From positions 139,684 through 203,683 of the forward strand of contig NZ_JAKZEW010000004.1 of NCBI RefSeq assembly GCF_022548875.1: 64,000 nucleotides of DNA, in the 5' to 3' direction. The notes beneath the pieces are model-generated. The model searched no databases, was not told the origin of the DNA, and worked only from the letters and a program-made list of their open reading frames with translations. Source of the stretch: Glycomyces sp. L485 (GTDB lineage: Bacteria > Actinomycetota > Actinomycetes > Mycobacteriales > Micromonosporaceae). Of this stretch, positions 1-12,771 are shown one piece after another (positions within the stretch are counted from its first letter, which is position 1; each line of letters opens with the position of its first letter). A program made the translations under genes and the position numbers.

Positions 1-125
1 ATGACGTCGATGCCCTCGGTATGAGCGGCATCGAGATCCTCGGCCGCGGCGGGCGAGGCGCTGCCGGCGACGATGGCACCGGCGGCGCCCAGCGCGGCGG
101 TGACGCTCAGAGCTTTACGAAGCAT
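1..125 (-). CDS. N-terminal part of a secreted protein (cut by window edge)
   Basis: The ATG at 125 opens a frame that runs off the left edge of the window. Only about 41 residues are visible. They begin with a classical Sec signal peptide: M-L-R-K, a hydrophobic Ala/Gly/Val core (residues 5-25), and a likely AxA cleavage site around residues 26-29. A GGGAG ribosome-binding site lies about 6 nt before the ATG. The mature part is too short to assign a family. It is downstream of and co-directional with the prepilin peptidase gene, with 93 bp between them. Confidence 0.7.
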   Translation of the reverse strand, partial: MLRKALSVTAALGAAGAIVAGSASPAAAEDLDAAHTEGIDV

Positions 126-218
126 GAAGACTCCCTCGAATCGAACTAGACGTGCGGTCCGGATTGCCGGACCAATGCGGACTATATGCACGTCGGACGA
201 GTTTCACCTACTTTATGG

Positions 219-851
219 CTAATGTGAATCGTCGTTTCTTTTCGAGCTGTTCGAGTGGTTCCCCCGCCTTAAGAAAGCCAGTGCCAGCCCGGCCGCAGCT
301 CCCAGGACCAACGCCGGCCCGAACGGGAAATCTTGGCCGTGCAGGGCCCTCACCACGAGCGCCTGTCCTCCGCCGATGATGCAGACTGCGACGAGGCCGG
401 CCAGGGCCCCTTGCCAGGAGGCCCAGCCGAGGACCAGACCCAGCAGCCCGGCCAGCTTGACGTCACCGAAACCGACCTGGCCCGCGGCGCAACCGGCTCC
501 GTACAGGGCCAGACCAGCCAGCGCGCAGGAGGCGGCTCGGATCATCGCATCGGCGTCCGAAGTGGCCAGCAGCAGCGCCGCGACGGCCGGGTAGACCGGC
601 AGGACCACCACGTCGGGCAGGCGGCGTTCGAAGGCGTCCACCCACGCCGCGACGATGCCCGCCGAAGCGACGAGCGCCAAAGCGGCCCCGTGGAGCACGC
701 TCTCGGCGCGCCACACTATGAGCAGCGCCGCCGCGAGGCTCGCGGCGGCGAGCAGGCGCGCGTCGGGACGACGGGCGGTGGCCAGAGCGACGCACCGGCC
801 CAGTCCGGGACTCGCCAGGAGTGCGACTGCGGCCGCCCCGACGGCCAGCAC
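219..851 (-). CDS. Short prepilin peptidase, A24 family (TadV/CpaA-like)
   Basis: This is a 210-residue, strongly hydrophobic protein with about six membrane segments. It carries the two aspartate motifs of the A24 aspartic peptidases. The first is D72...RRLPD80 after a predicted membrane helix, and the second is GFGDVK with D130. These enzymes cleave the leader of type IV prepilins or Flp-type pilins at the membrane. The N-terminal zinc/methyltransferase domain of long PilD enzymes is absent, so this is the short form typical of tad-type systems. No pilin or tad gene is visible nearby. The ATG at 851 directly follows the uvrA stop, so the gene may be co-transcribed with uvrA. Confidence 0.8.
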   Translation of the reverse strand: MLAVGAAAVALLASPGLGRCVALATARRPDARLLAAASLAAALLIVWRAESVLHGAALALVASAGIVAAWVDAFERRLPDVVVLPVYPAVAALLLATSDADAMIRAASCALAGLALYGAGCAAGQVGFGDVKLAGLLGLVLGWASWQGALAGLVAVCIIGGGQALVVRALHGQDFPFGPALVLGAAAGLALAFLRRGNHSNSSKRNDDSH

Positions 852-3815
<2,964 letters not shown>

Positions 3816-3847
3816 CGTGGCAATCTAACCTTCGGGTCCGACAGGTT

Positions 3848-3880
3848 TGGGAGGCCCGCTGTTCGATCGCGGGCCTCCCA
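3848..3880 (-). terminator. Hairpin terminator downstream of the SH3/glucosaminidase gene
   Basis: A perfect 12-bp inverted repeat (TGGGAGGCCCGC and its complement) encloses a 9-nt loop. It lies about 50 bp past the stop of the minus-strand hydrolase gene and 32 bp before the uvrA start. There is no long T-tract, so it is an L-shaped or weak intrinsic terminator. Confidence 0.65.
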
Positions 3881-3931
3881 CGAGGCTACCCGGTTCCCAA
3901 CTGCGATTTCTCCTCTGATGTGAGGAGCGCC

Positions 3932-5032
3932 TCAGCGGTCGTAGCGGTACAGGTCGTACTGCTTCATGATGCCGATCAGCTTGTCGGAGTACTTCGGATC
4001 GGTGGCGTACCCGGCCTTGTGGATCTCGCGGGCGAACCGGTCGGGGTCGCCCCTGTGGTCCATGGCCTTGGCGTAGCGCGACCAGCCCGAGAGCAGCTCG
4101 CCGTGGTCGCGGTAGGAGTCGCCGACGTTGTCGTAGGCGCGGAAGGTGGCGTTGATGTCGAAGCAGCCACCGGTGGGGCTGCACTCGAAGGTGCCGTAGT
4201 CGCGGCAGCCGATGGCGTGATCGCCGGGCGAGCCGAAGCACTTCATGCCGAAGATGTTGTGGTCCTCGCGAGCCAGCGCGCCCTTGCCCCAGCCGGTCTC
4301 CAGGATCGCCTGGGCGAGGGTCACGGAGGCCGGAACGCCGGTGGCGAGCCGGCTGGCCTGCGCGGCGGAGGCGTGGCGGTCGATGAAGGCCTGGTTGCCG
4401 CCTTTGGGCACGCTCGGCGGGTCCTGTCCGCACCAGGGGATCCAGGGCTCGCCCTTGTTCCATTCGATGTAGGCGGCGGAGACGAAGTTCTTGTCGCCGA
4501 CGCGGTACCAGACGTTGGTCTCGCTGACCCTGCCGTCGACGGACTGTCCCCAGACCTGGCAGACGACGCGGGCGGTGGCGCCGTTGTCGTAGGTGCCGCG
4601 GCGGTTCGATCCGGAGTCGGCGGCGGCGCGGACGTTGAGCCTGGAGCCGGCCGTGGTGACCTTGGCGTGGGTCGGCTTCTTGCTCGCCATGGCGCACCAG
4701 GGGGTCTTGGGTGAACCGTCCGTCCATCGGATGTAGGCGTGGCTGACCCAGCGGTCGGTGCCGACTCGGAGCCACGACGAGGAGCCCCGGACATGGCCGT
4801 CGATGCGTTCGCCGCGGACCTTGCAGTGGACGGTGGGCGTCGCCCCGTTGGCGAGGGCGGTGACGACCTTCTGGTCGGTGGCGGGACCGGAGCGCACGTT
4901 CACGCTGCCTCCGGAGGTGGAGACGACGGCGCCGGTGACCTTCGCGTCGGCGGGAACGGATCCCGCCAGCATGATGGCGGCGGCCAGCACGGGGACCATT
5001 GCGAACCTGATGGAGATGTTCAATACGCCCAT
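3932..5032 (-). CDS. Secreted cell-wall hydrolase: two SH3 repeats plus glucosaminidase (GH73-like)
   Basis: This 366-residue protein has a signal peptide at residues 1-30, ending near SVPADA. Two bacterial SH3-like repeats follow at about 43-120 and 125-205. They share the pattern NVR(S/A)...G...(V/Y)C.V.G..(I/V)DG.V and both end in W.PWC or T.PWC. The C-terminal domain (about 212-366) matches the glucosaminidase family, with the motif SVTLAQAILETGWGKGA; the Glu is the likely catalytic residue. Its probable role is peptidoglycan cleavage between glycan units outside the cell. The start at ATG 5032 is preferred over the in-frame TTG at 5038 because a good promoter lies directly upstream, leaving almost no leader. 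Confidence 0.85.
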   Translation of the reverse strand: MGVLNISIRFAMVPVLAAAIMLAGSVPADAKVTGAVVSTSGGSVNVRSGPATDQKVVTALANGATPTVHCKVRGERIDGHVRGSSSWLRVGTDRWVSHAYIRWTDGSPKTPWCAMASKKPTHAKVTTAGSRLNVRAAADSGSNRRGTYDNGATARVVCQVWGQSVDGRVSETNVWYRVGDKNFVSAAYIEWNKGEPWIPWCGQDPPSVPKGGNQAFIDRHASAAQASRLATGVPASVTLAQAILETGWGKGALAREDHNIFGMKCFGSPGDHAIGCRDYGTFECSPTGGCFDINATFRAYDNVGDSYRDHGELLSGWSRYAKAMDHRGDPDRFAREIHKAGYATDPKYSDKLIGIMKQYDLYRYDR

Positions 5033-5040
5033 GAACAATG

Positions 5041-5069
5041 AGAGTACGAATGTGTCGCTTTTCTGTCAG
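5041..5069 (-). promoter_or_regulatory. Promoter of the SH3/glucosaminidase gene (leaderless type)
   Basis: On the minus strand there is a -35 CTGACA, a 17-bp spacer and a -10 TACTCT. The -10 ends 8 nt before the ATG at 5032, so the transcript would begin at or next to the start codon. There is no Shine-Dalgarno sequence, which agrees with a leaderless mRNA. The rest of this divergent gap to typA shows no riboswitch that I recognise. Confidence 0.6.
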
Positions 5070-5173
5070 TTGAACCACAAACGTGAGGTTTTCTCTTTCG
5101 TGGTGGAGTTCCGTGTCGGCCATCACGTGGCCTGACCGAGATTCCGGTCCGCTCTTAGGAGACAATTGGTGTC

Positions 5174-7045
<1,872 letters not shown>

Positions 7046-7054
7046 CGGGAACGA

Positions 7055-7091
7055 CGAAGCGGGCCCGGCCTCAACGGCCGGGCCCGCTTCG
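7055..7091. terminator. Bidirectional terminator between typA and the PAC2 gene
   Basis: A perfect 16-bp inverted repeat (CGAAGCGGGCCCGGCC and its complement) surrounds the loop TCAAC. It lies between convergent genes, 10 bp past the typA stop and 14 bp past the stop of the minus-strand PAC2 gene, so it can serve both. Confidence 0.85.
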
Positions 7092-7104
7092 CTGTCGCCT
7101 GTGC

Positions 7105-8016
7105 TCAGTCGTCGTCGCGCTTCTGGCGCTCCGCCAGGAAGTGCTCGAAGGCGGCTCCCAGCTCGTCCGCGGTGGGCATCCGGCCCTCCTGCAGCATCTC
7201 GTCGGCCTCGGCCGCCTCCGTGAACGAGTCGTACTGTTCCTCAAGGGACTTCACGACCTCGGCCACCTCGTCGGACTCGGCGACCTGCTCGGCGATGTCG
7301 GCGTCCACGCGCGCCCGGTCCTCCTCCAGCGCCGGGTCCGAGGGCAGGTCGAGACCGGTGGCCTCCCGGATGCCCTCCAGCAGCCGGATCGTCGCGGCCG
7401 GGTAGGTCATCTGCATCACGTAGTGCGGTACATGGACCGACAGCCCTATCGCGTCGCGCCCGGACTCGCCGAGGCGGTATTCGAGCAACCCCGCGGCGTT
7501 CCCGGGCACGGTCACCTCGTTGAACACCGGCCGGTTGTCGAAGACCAGTTCGGGGCGGGTCGCATGCACGGTCATGCCGAGGTCCCTGGTGTGCGGCACA
7601 CCCATGGGGATGCCTTGGAAGCCGACCGTCAGCGGGACGCTCCAGTGGTCGATCAGGTCCTCGGTGGCGTCGACGAAACGCTCCCAGGCGAAGTCCGGCT
7701 CAGGTCCGGTCATCAGCAGGAACGGACGGTCCGACCGGTCGTGCATCAGGTACACGACCAGCTGCGGCGCCTCGAAGTCCGACCAGCGGTCCAGTGCGAA
7801 CGTCAGGTTCGGGCGCCGGGACCGGTAGTCGATGAGCTGATCGACGTCGAACGACGCCACCGGCGTGTGCTCGAACTCGTCGAAGAGGTAGTCGACGACG
7901 CCGCGACCAGCCGAGCCCGCGTCCATGAACCCGTCCAGGAAATGCAGCAGGACCGCGCCCCGCGCCTCCGGAGGGTCGGCGAGGACGTCGCACAGTGCCC
8001 AAGGGTCAACGTTCAA
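7105..8016 (-). CDS. PAC2-family protein (proteasome assembly chaperone-like fold)
   Basis: This is a 303-residue soluble protein of the PAC2 family, common in actinobacteria. Family features are the early HFLDGFMDAG segment, the region around FQGIPMGVPHTR, and YPAATIRLLEGI. The C-terminus is acidic and helical (about 235-300), rich in Glu/Asp. Archaeal and eukaryotic relatives help assemble proteasomes, but the job of the bacterial protein is not established. The start is a TTG at 8016 with AAGGAG 9 nt upstream. It follows ftsI on the same strand after an 87-bp gap. Confidence 0.75.
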   Translation of the reverse strand: MNVDPWALCDVLADPPEARGAVLLHFLDGFMDAGSAGRGVVDYLFDEFEHTPVASFDVDQLIDYRSRRPNLTFALDRWSDFEAPQLVVYLMHDRSDRPFLLMTGPEPDFAWERFVDATEDLIDHWSVPLTVGFQGIPMGVPHTRDLGMTVHATRPELVFDNRPVFNEVTVPGNAAGLLEYRLGESGRDAIGLSVHVPHYVMQMTYPAATIRLLEGIREATGLDLPSDPALEEDRARVDADIAEQVAESDEVAEVVKSLEEQYDSFTEAAEADEMLQEGRMPTADELGAAFEHFLAERQKRDDD

Positions 8017-8103
8017 AGCAATCGGCTCCTTCTTCTAGACGCCTTAGATGCTAACGTCCGGCGTCGGCCCGCCATTCCCCCGAGCACTGGGACCGGAGCG
8101 GGC

Positions 8104-10239
8104 TCACCCCCATACATCGAACTCGGGATCGGGCCCCTGCGAGGGCCGGACTCCGAAGTAGCCCAAAGCGAATTCGTTGATCTGCCTGAACGCGTCCCCG
8201 GTCGTCCCGCCGCCTCCGCCGCCGTTGGGCACGTACACGGTGACGGCCACGACGTACTGCGGGTCCTCCGCCGGAGCGAACCCGACGAAGGAGGCGACGG
8301 ACCCCGGCGCGTACTCACCGTCCTTGACGAGTTTTCCGGTGCCGGTCTTGCCTGCGAGGCGGTAGTTCTCCAGGTGAGCGTTCTGTCCGGTACCGGTGCC
8401 GTCGGCGATCGGAGCCTGGAGCAGGTAGTGGAGGTCCGCGGCGGTCTTCTCGGAGACGACCCGGTGCGTCTCCGGCTCGCCGTCGTCCTCGACGACATCG
8501 CCTTCGGCGTCGATGAGGTCGTCGATCAGGGTCGGCTGGACGTACTCGCCGTCGTTGGCGATCGCGCCGTACACGGCGGCCATCTGGATGAGCGTGGCCG
8601 TGATCTCGTGGCCGATCGGAATCGATCCGAAAGAGGTTCCCGACCAGAGCTCGGGGTCCACGAGGAGGCCCGACGCCTCCCCGGTGACGCCGACACCGGT
8701 CGGCCGACCGAGACCGAAGGCCTGCTGGTACTCGTAGACCTTGTCCTCGCCGAGGCAGTCGGCGAGCAGGATGGTGCCGACGTTGGAGGACTGGGCGATC
8801 ATCCCGGCCAGGCTCAGCGAGGCGTCGCCGTGCGGATAGGTGTCCTCGTAGATCTGCCCGCCCTTGTTGATGGTCTGCCCCATCGGCATGGTCCCGTCCG
8901 CCTCGATGCAGCCCTCCTCCAGGGCCGCCGCGAAGATGATCGCCTTATGGATCGAGCCGGGGTCGAATGTCTCCTGGGTGGCGTAGTCGCGGTAGACCTC
9001 CTCGTCGTCCACTTCGAAAGGGTCCGCCGCGTCGTACGTCGGTGTCGACGCCATCGCGAGCATCTCGCCCGATCCGACCTCCATGACCATCGCGGAGCCG
9101 AACTCGGCGTCGTTGTCGTCGACGGTCTCCTCAAGGATCTTCTGCACCTGGAACTGCAGGTCGGCGTCGAGGGTGAGCTGGACGTCCTTGCCCGGTGACG
9201 CCGGCTCCTCCCGGTAGAACGCGCCGGGTATCGGCTGCCCCGACCCGCCCCGCTCGTACGCGACCTCGCCGTCGGTGCCCCGCAGCCAGTCGTCGTAGGA
9301 CGACTCCAGGCCCGCCAGTCCCTCGCCGCTGTCGCCGCCGGTGAAGCCGATGACGTTGGCGGCCAGGTCGTGTCCGGGCACGATGCGGCGCTCGTCGTCG
9401 CCGATGATGATGCCCGGGTCGTCGATCTCGGCGATCTCGTCGCCGGTGGCCAGGTCGACGCCGCGCTGGAGGTAGGCGAACTGGACCGGCTCGCCCTGCG
9501 GGGTCTCCCGGGTGGCGATGAGCGGCTCCAGCTCCGAGGCGCGGCGGCCCAGCAGCGGCCCGAGGTCGGCGGCCAGCTCGGCCGGGTCGGCTTCGACGCG
9601 GGTGGGGTCGACGGCGATGTAGTTCGCCTCGACCGAGTAGGCCAGGGCGTTCCCGTTCCTGTCGAGGATCGACCCGCGCTCGGCGGGGATCGGCTCGGTG
9701 ACGAGGCGCTGGTTGAGCGCGTCGGCGGCGTAGGCGGCCGAGTCGGTGACCTGGAGTTGGACGAGGCGGCCGCCGGAGACGAGCAGGAGGATGAGGACCA
9801 GCGCCGAGGCGAACCGGAGCCGTCTGGCGGGGCTGCCGACGCGAGGCAGTTCGCGGATCTGGCGGACCTTCGGCGCGGCCTCGCGGGAGGGCCGCCTCGG
9901 AGAGGGCGTGCCGGGCCGCCTCGGGGCGGGGCGTCGGGCGGGTGCCTCCTGGCGCGCCCGCGGGGCCTCGGGAGCGGGTTCGCGCTGGCGTCGCTGACGT
10001 GAGCGGGCGGCGGCCTCCCGGCGCCGCCTGGCGGCGAGGTCCTCGGTTTCGCGCTGCTGGGCTTCGCGGCTGCGAGCACGGCGGGCGGCCTCGCGGTCGC
10101 GCGCGCCGTGCTCGCGGGCGCGGTTGTCCTCGCCCGCGTCGGATGCCGCCTCGCGGACGGTGCGTCCGCGAGGCGTGTAACGACGCGCCCGGCTCATCGA
10201 GGAGGGGTCGCGCCGCTGACGGGGATCGGACTCGGCCAT
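8104..10239 (-). CDS. ftsI: Division-specific penicillin-binding protein (FtsI/PBP3, class B PBP)
   Basis: This is a septal peptidoglycan transpeptidase of 711 residues. The N-terminal 130 or so residues are very rich in Arg, Ala and Glu and should lie in the cytoplasm. One membrane helix (about 140-160) is followed by a PBP dimerisation domain starting near ERGSILDRNG, and then the transpeptidase domain. The active-site motifs are SxxK as S429-I-H-K, SxN as SSN, and KTGT at 631-634. SIHK differs from the common STFK in the middle positions but keeps Ser and Lys. A run of six glycines lies near the C-terminus. The gene starts 8 bp after the ftsL-like gene. Confidence 0.93.
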   Translation of the reverse strand: MAESDPRQRRDPSSMSRARRYTPRGRTVREAASDAGEDNRAREHGARDREAARRARSREAQQRETEDLAARRRREAAARSRQRRQREPAPEAPRARQEAPARRPAPRRPGTPSPRRPSREAAPKVRQIRELPRVGSPARRLRFASALVLILLLVSGGRLVQLQVTDSAAYAADALNQRLVTEPIPAERGSILDRNGNALAYSVEANYIAVDPTRVEADPAELAADLGPLLGRRASELEPLIATRETPQGEPVQFAYLQRGVDLATGDEIAEIDDPGIIIGDDERRIVPGHDLAANVIGFTGGDSGEGLAGLESSYDDWLRGTDGEVAYERGGSGQPIPGAFYREEPASPGKDVQLTLDADLQFQVQKILEETVDDNDAEFGSAMVMEVGSGEMLAMASTPTYDAADPFEVDDEEVYRDYATQETFDPGSIHKAIIFAAALEEGCIEADGTMPMGQTINKGGQIYEDTYPHGDASLSLAGMIAQSSNVGTILLADCLGEDKVYEYQQAFGLGRPTGVGVTGEASGLLVDPELWSGTSFGSIPIGHEITATLIQMAAVYGAIANDGEYVQPTLIDDLIDAEGDVVEDDGEPETHRVVSEKTAADLHYLLQAPIADGTGTGQNAHLENYRLAGKTGTGKLVKDGEYAPGSVASFVGFAPAEDPQYVVAVTVYVPNGGGGGGTTGDAFRQINEFALGYFGVRPSQGPDPEFDVWG

Positions 10240-10247
10240 CGAGGCTC

Positions 10248-10817
10248 TTACTCCCCGCCCCAGGGCACTTCGACGGTCTCACCGTCGGGCAGGTACAGGA
10301 ACGTGACGTTCTTGGGCTTGACCATCCCGAACTCGACCGACCGCGCCTCCAGGTTGTTCGGCGAGTTGAGCTCGGAGAGCTCGGAGTCGAGCGCCTGCTC
10401 GGCCTGGTTGAGCTCGGTGTTCTCAGCGCGCAGCTCCTGAAGGTGGAACGCGTCCTCGTTGATGACGGTGTTGAGCAGCAGCAGCCCCACGATGCCCGCG
10501 ACGACCAGTGCGACGACGCCGCCGACGAACGCCGGGCGCGGCATCTCGACCGGCTCGGGCGCGGGCTTCGCCTTCGGGCGCTCGACCGGGCGGGCTCGCT
10601 CGGTCGGGATCGCCTCGGTCTCGCGCTCGTGGATAGGAGGGGACTCGACCGGGGCGGCCTCGGGCTGCACGGCGAGCGAGCCGTCGACGACCGGAGTCTC
10701 GGCGGCTTCGCCGACGAGGGACCGTCGCCGCGAGGACGCGGCGCGGGCCCTGCGGCGGGCGGCCCTGATGATCTCGTCGGCGTCTGCTCGGGGCCGACGG
10801 TAGGGCGCGTTGCTCAT
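10248..10817 (-). CDS. ftsL: FtsL-like division protein (single-pass membrane, coiled coil)
   Basis: This 189-residue protein has a long basic then Pro/Glu-rich cytoplasmic part (1-95) and one membrane helix (about 97-118, AFVGGVVALVVAGIVGLLLL). A short heptad-like segment with LRAENTELNQAEQALDSEL (about 126-148) follows. This layout, and its place between rsmH and ftsI, identify it as the FtsL-type subunit of the FtsQLB complex that activates FtsWI. The sequence itself is poorly conserved, so the call rests largely on topology and position. Its ATG overlaps the rsmH stop (ATGA), indicating translational coupling. Confidence 0.75.
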   Translation of the reverse strand: MSNAPYRRPRADADEIIRAARRRARAASSRRRSLVGEAAETPVVDGSLAVQPEAAPVESPPIHERETEAIPTERARPVERPKAKPAPEPVEMPRPAFVGGVVALVVAGIVGLLLLNTVINEDAFHLQELRAENTELNQAEQALDSELSELNSPNNLEARSVEFGMVKPKNVTFLYLPDGETVEVPWGGE

Positions 10818-11782
10818 GAGTCGCCTCCTTCTCCGGTGGACGTTGCTACCCGTTCGGCGGCGCGCAGTCGCGCGGGCGCCGATCGCGGGTTTCGGTCGAG
10901 TTCGGTCTGGGTCGGTTGTTGGGCTTTCCTTGTCAGGAGTCGAAAGGTGGGCGCGGTTCCGGGGAGGTCGACCGGCAGGCCGGCCGGGGTGGTGGAGCTG
11001 GCCCGGCGGGCCAGCTCGTGCTTGGTGATGCGGTCTTCCAGCGAGTGGTAGGACATCACCACGACGCGCCCTCCGGGGGCGAGCGAGTCGAGCGCGGCGG
11101 GCAGGGCGGCCCGCCAGGTGTCGAGTTCGCCGTTGACCTCGATGCGCAGGGCCTGGAAGGTCCGTTTGGCGGGGTTGCCGCCGGTGCGTCGGGTGGCGGC
11201 CGGGATGGCGTCCCGGACGAGGTCGGCGAGCTCGCGACTGGAGGTGATCGGGGCCTTGGCGCGGGAGGCGGCGATGGCCTTGGCGACGCGGGGGGCGAAC
11301 TTCTCCTCCCCGTATTCGCGCAGGATGCGCACGAGCTCGGGCACAGGGTAGGTGTTGACGACGGTCTCGGCGGTGAGCTCGTCGTCGGGGTTCATGCGCA
11401 TGTCCAGGGGCGAGTCCTGGGCGTAGGCGAAGCCCCGCTCCGGCTGGTCGAGCTGCATCGAGGACACGCCGAGGTCGAACAGGATCGCGTCGGCGGTCTC
11501 GTGGCCGCTCGCGGCGAGCACGTCGGGGATCGCGTCGTAGACGGCGCGGGCCGGGACGAAGCGCTCCCCGAAGCCGGCGAGGCGCTTGGAGGCGAGCTCG
11601 AGCGCGGTGGGGTCGCGGTCGACGCCGATGACGGTGAGGCCGGGGTGGGCGGACAGGAGCGCCTCGGTGTGGCCTCCGGCGCCGAGTGTGGCGTCGACGG
11701 CGATCGCGCCGGGCCGGGATGCGGCGGGCGCGAGGTATTCGAGCACCTCGTCGAGCATGACGGGTACGTGCGGTGCGTTCAT
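10814..11782 (-). CDS. rsmH: RsmH, 16S rRNA m4C1402 methyltransferase
   Basis: This 322-residue enzyme uses SAM to N4-methylate C1402 in the ribosomal P site. The SAM-binding segment DATLGAGGHTEALL is near the N-terminus, and family motifs FDLGVSSMQLDQPERGFAY and GGRVVVMSYHSLEDR are present. The start at ATG 11782 (MNAPHVPVML) is preferred to the in-frame GTG at 11791. The GGAGG site sits 8 nt before the ATG but directly against the GTG. It is the second gene of the mraZ-rsmH-ftsL-ftsI run. Confidence 0.96.
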   Translation of the reverse strand: MNAPHVPVMLDEVLEYLAPAASRPGAIAVDATLGAGGHTEALLSAHPGLTVIGVDRDPTALELASKRLAGFGERFVPARAVYDAIPDVLAASGHETADAILFDLGVSSMQLDQPERGFAYAQDSPLDMRMNPDDELTAETVVNTYPVPELVRILREYGEEKFAPRVAKAIAASRAKAPITSSRELADLVRDAIPAATRRTGGNPAKRTFQALRIEVNGELDTWRAALPAALDSLAPGGRVVVMSYHSLEDRITKHELARRASSTTPAGLPVDLPGTAPTFRLLTRKAQQPTQTELDRNPRSAPARLRAAERVATSTGEGGDS

Positions 11783-11798
11783 GTCACTCACCTCCTTC

Positions 11799-12230
11799 TC
11801 ACAGTCCTTCGGGCAGGTCGCCCTCTTCGATGTCGGCGAAGGCCTCCTCGGAGGCCTCCAGGTAGTCGTCCCAGGTGGTCGCGTTCCAGATCTCGACCCG
11901 GTTCGAGGCGCCGATGACGACCAGGTCGCGGTCGAGCCCGGCGTACTCGCGCAGTCGGGGCGGGATGGTGACTCGGCCCTGCTTGTCGGGGACCTCGTCG
12001 TGGGCCGAGGCGAAGAACACCCGGTTGTAGGCGCGGGCGGTCTTACTCGACATGGGCGCCTGCTGGAGCGCCTCTGCCAAGCGGGAGAACTCGTCTTCGG
12101 GGAAGACGTAGAGGCAGCGCTCCTGGCCCTTCGTCATCACCACCCCCTCCGCGAGTGCGTCTCGGAACTTCGCGGGGAGGATGACGCGGCCTTTGTCGTC
12201 CAGGCGCGGGGTGTGGGTGCCGAGGAACAT
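11799..12230 (-). CDS. mraZ: MraZ, transcriptional regulator of the division cluster
   Basis: This is a 143-residue double AbrB-like protein beginning [15 protein letters not shown], as in most MraZ proteins. Two tandem MraZ repeats are visible, each with a D.(K/Q)GR(V)..P pattern (residues 9-20 and about 88-98). It binds GTGG-type repeats upstream of its own gene. An in-frame GTG at 12239 exists, but the GGGGG ribosome site is correctly spaced only for the ATG at 12230. It is the first gene of the dcw fragment, with such repeats 65 bp upstream. Confidence 0.96.
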   Translation of the reverse strand: MFLGTHTPRLDDKGRVILPAKFRDALAEGVVMTKGQERCLYVFPEDEFSRLAEALQQAPMSSKTARAYNRVFFASAHDEVPDKQGRVTIPPRLREYAGLDRDLVVIGASNRVEIWNATTWDDYLEASEEAFADIEEGDLPEGL

Positions 12231-12294
12231 CGGCGCCACCCCCTGTGACTTTCAGGCTGCGCGGCCTCCGGTGCCGCGTCGGTGGAAGCCCCCT

Positions 12295-12332
12295 CCCACC
12301 AATGCGCCCCACCATACTCCACTTCCCCCCAC
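12295..12332 (-). promoter_or_regulatory. MraZ-box repeats (putative operator of mraZ)
   Basis: On the minus strand GTGGG, GTGGA and GTGGG occur at an exact 10-bp period, ending at 12,332, 12,322 and 12,312. A fourth GTGGG follows 13 bp further on, ending at 12,299. Helically phased GTGG repeats in front of mraZ are the known type of MraZ binding site. The array ends about 65 bp before the mraZ ATG. Confidence 0.65.
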
Positions 12333-12394
12333 CGTTGGGGGTTGTTTCGCTCGGGCATTCATGATTCGGGTAGCGAAGCCGCAGTTCAGCGTCG

Positions 12395-12410
12395 GTGGAG
12401 AGAAGTGGAG
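12395..12410 (+). promoter_or_regulatory. Second GTGGAG pair, opposite orientation
   Basis: Two GTGGAG hexamers lie exactly 10 bp apart on the plus strand, about 65 bp beyond the main MraZ array and facing murT. The period is the same as in the main array, so this could be an extra MraZ site. No experimental analogue is claimed. Confidence 0.35.
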
Positions 12411-12771
12411 TGACGAGCGGACGACAACCGCCTAGATGGTGAGATTCACTCGGAGTTCATCCCTTCGGGTTCACAGGGCCCGCAAACGGAAACCCCGACG
12501 CGCGACCGTGCGCGTACGCTGGGCAACACGAACGGACACTCTGCGTGGGCTCGAACGGACCCGACGTCACGTGATCGCCGTGGACACTCGATGCGTGAGG
12601 ACGCGACTACCGAGAGGCGGGTGTCGATGCTCTCGGCACCACTTACTGGATCTCGATCCGAGTGGCGCAATGAGCCTCACCCACCCCTCCCGCTCAAAAC
12701 GCCCGCCCCCGACCGTGTGACAAACTCTTCTGCATAGTCGTCGAGTCCGATCAAGTGGAAAGCGAGTCCGC

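Larger units (their letters stand above)
12240..12771. other. Divergent regulatory gap between mraZ and murT
   Basis: This stretch of about 530 bp holds no gene I can support. Its mraZ-proximal part (12,295-12,332) carries MraZ-box-like repeats read on the minus strand. A second pair lies at 12,395-12,410 in the opposite orientation. The part from about 12,430 to 12,700 shows no repeat, hairpin or convincing ORF. Upstream of murT a GGAAAG lies about 12 nt before the ATG, but I could not place a clear -35/-10 pair. Confidence 0.6.

Noticed and set aside
5039-5173. Possible c-di-AMP (ydaO) riboswitch before the cell-wall hydrolase
   Set aside because: Such riboswitches often precede actinobacterial wall hydrolases. 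The promoter here sits right against the start codon, leaving no leader, and the conserved aptamer blocks are missing.
12436-12720. Open frame of 94 codons between mraZ and murT
   Set aside because: It has a basic, low-complexity composition, no ribosome site and no recognisable family, and an equally long frame runs opposite.
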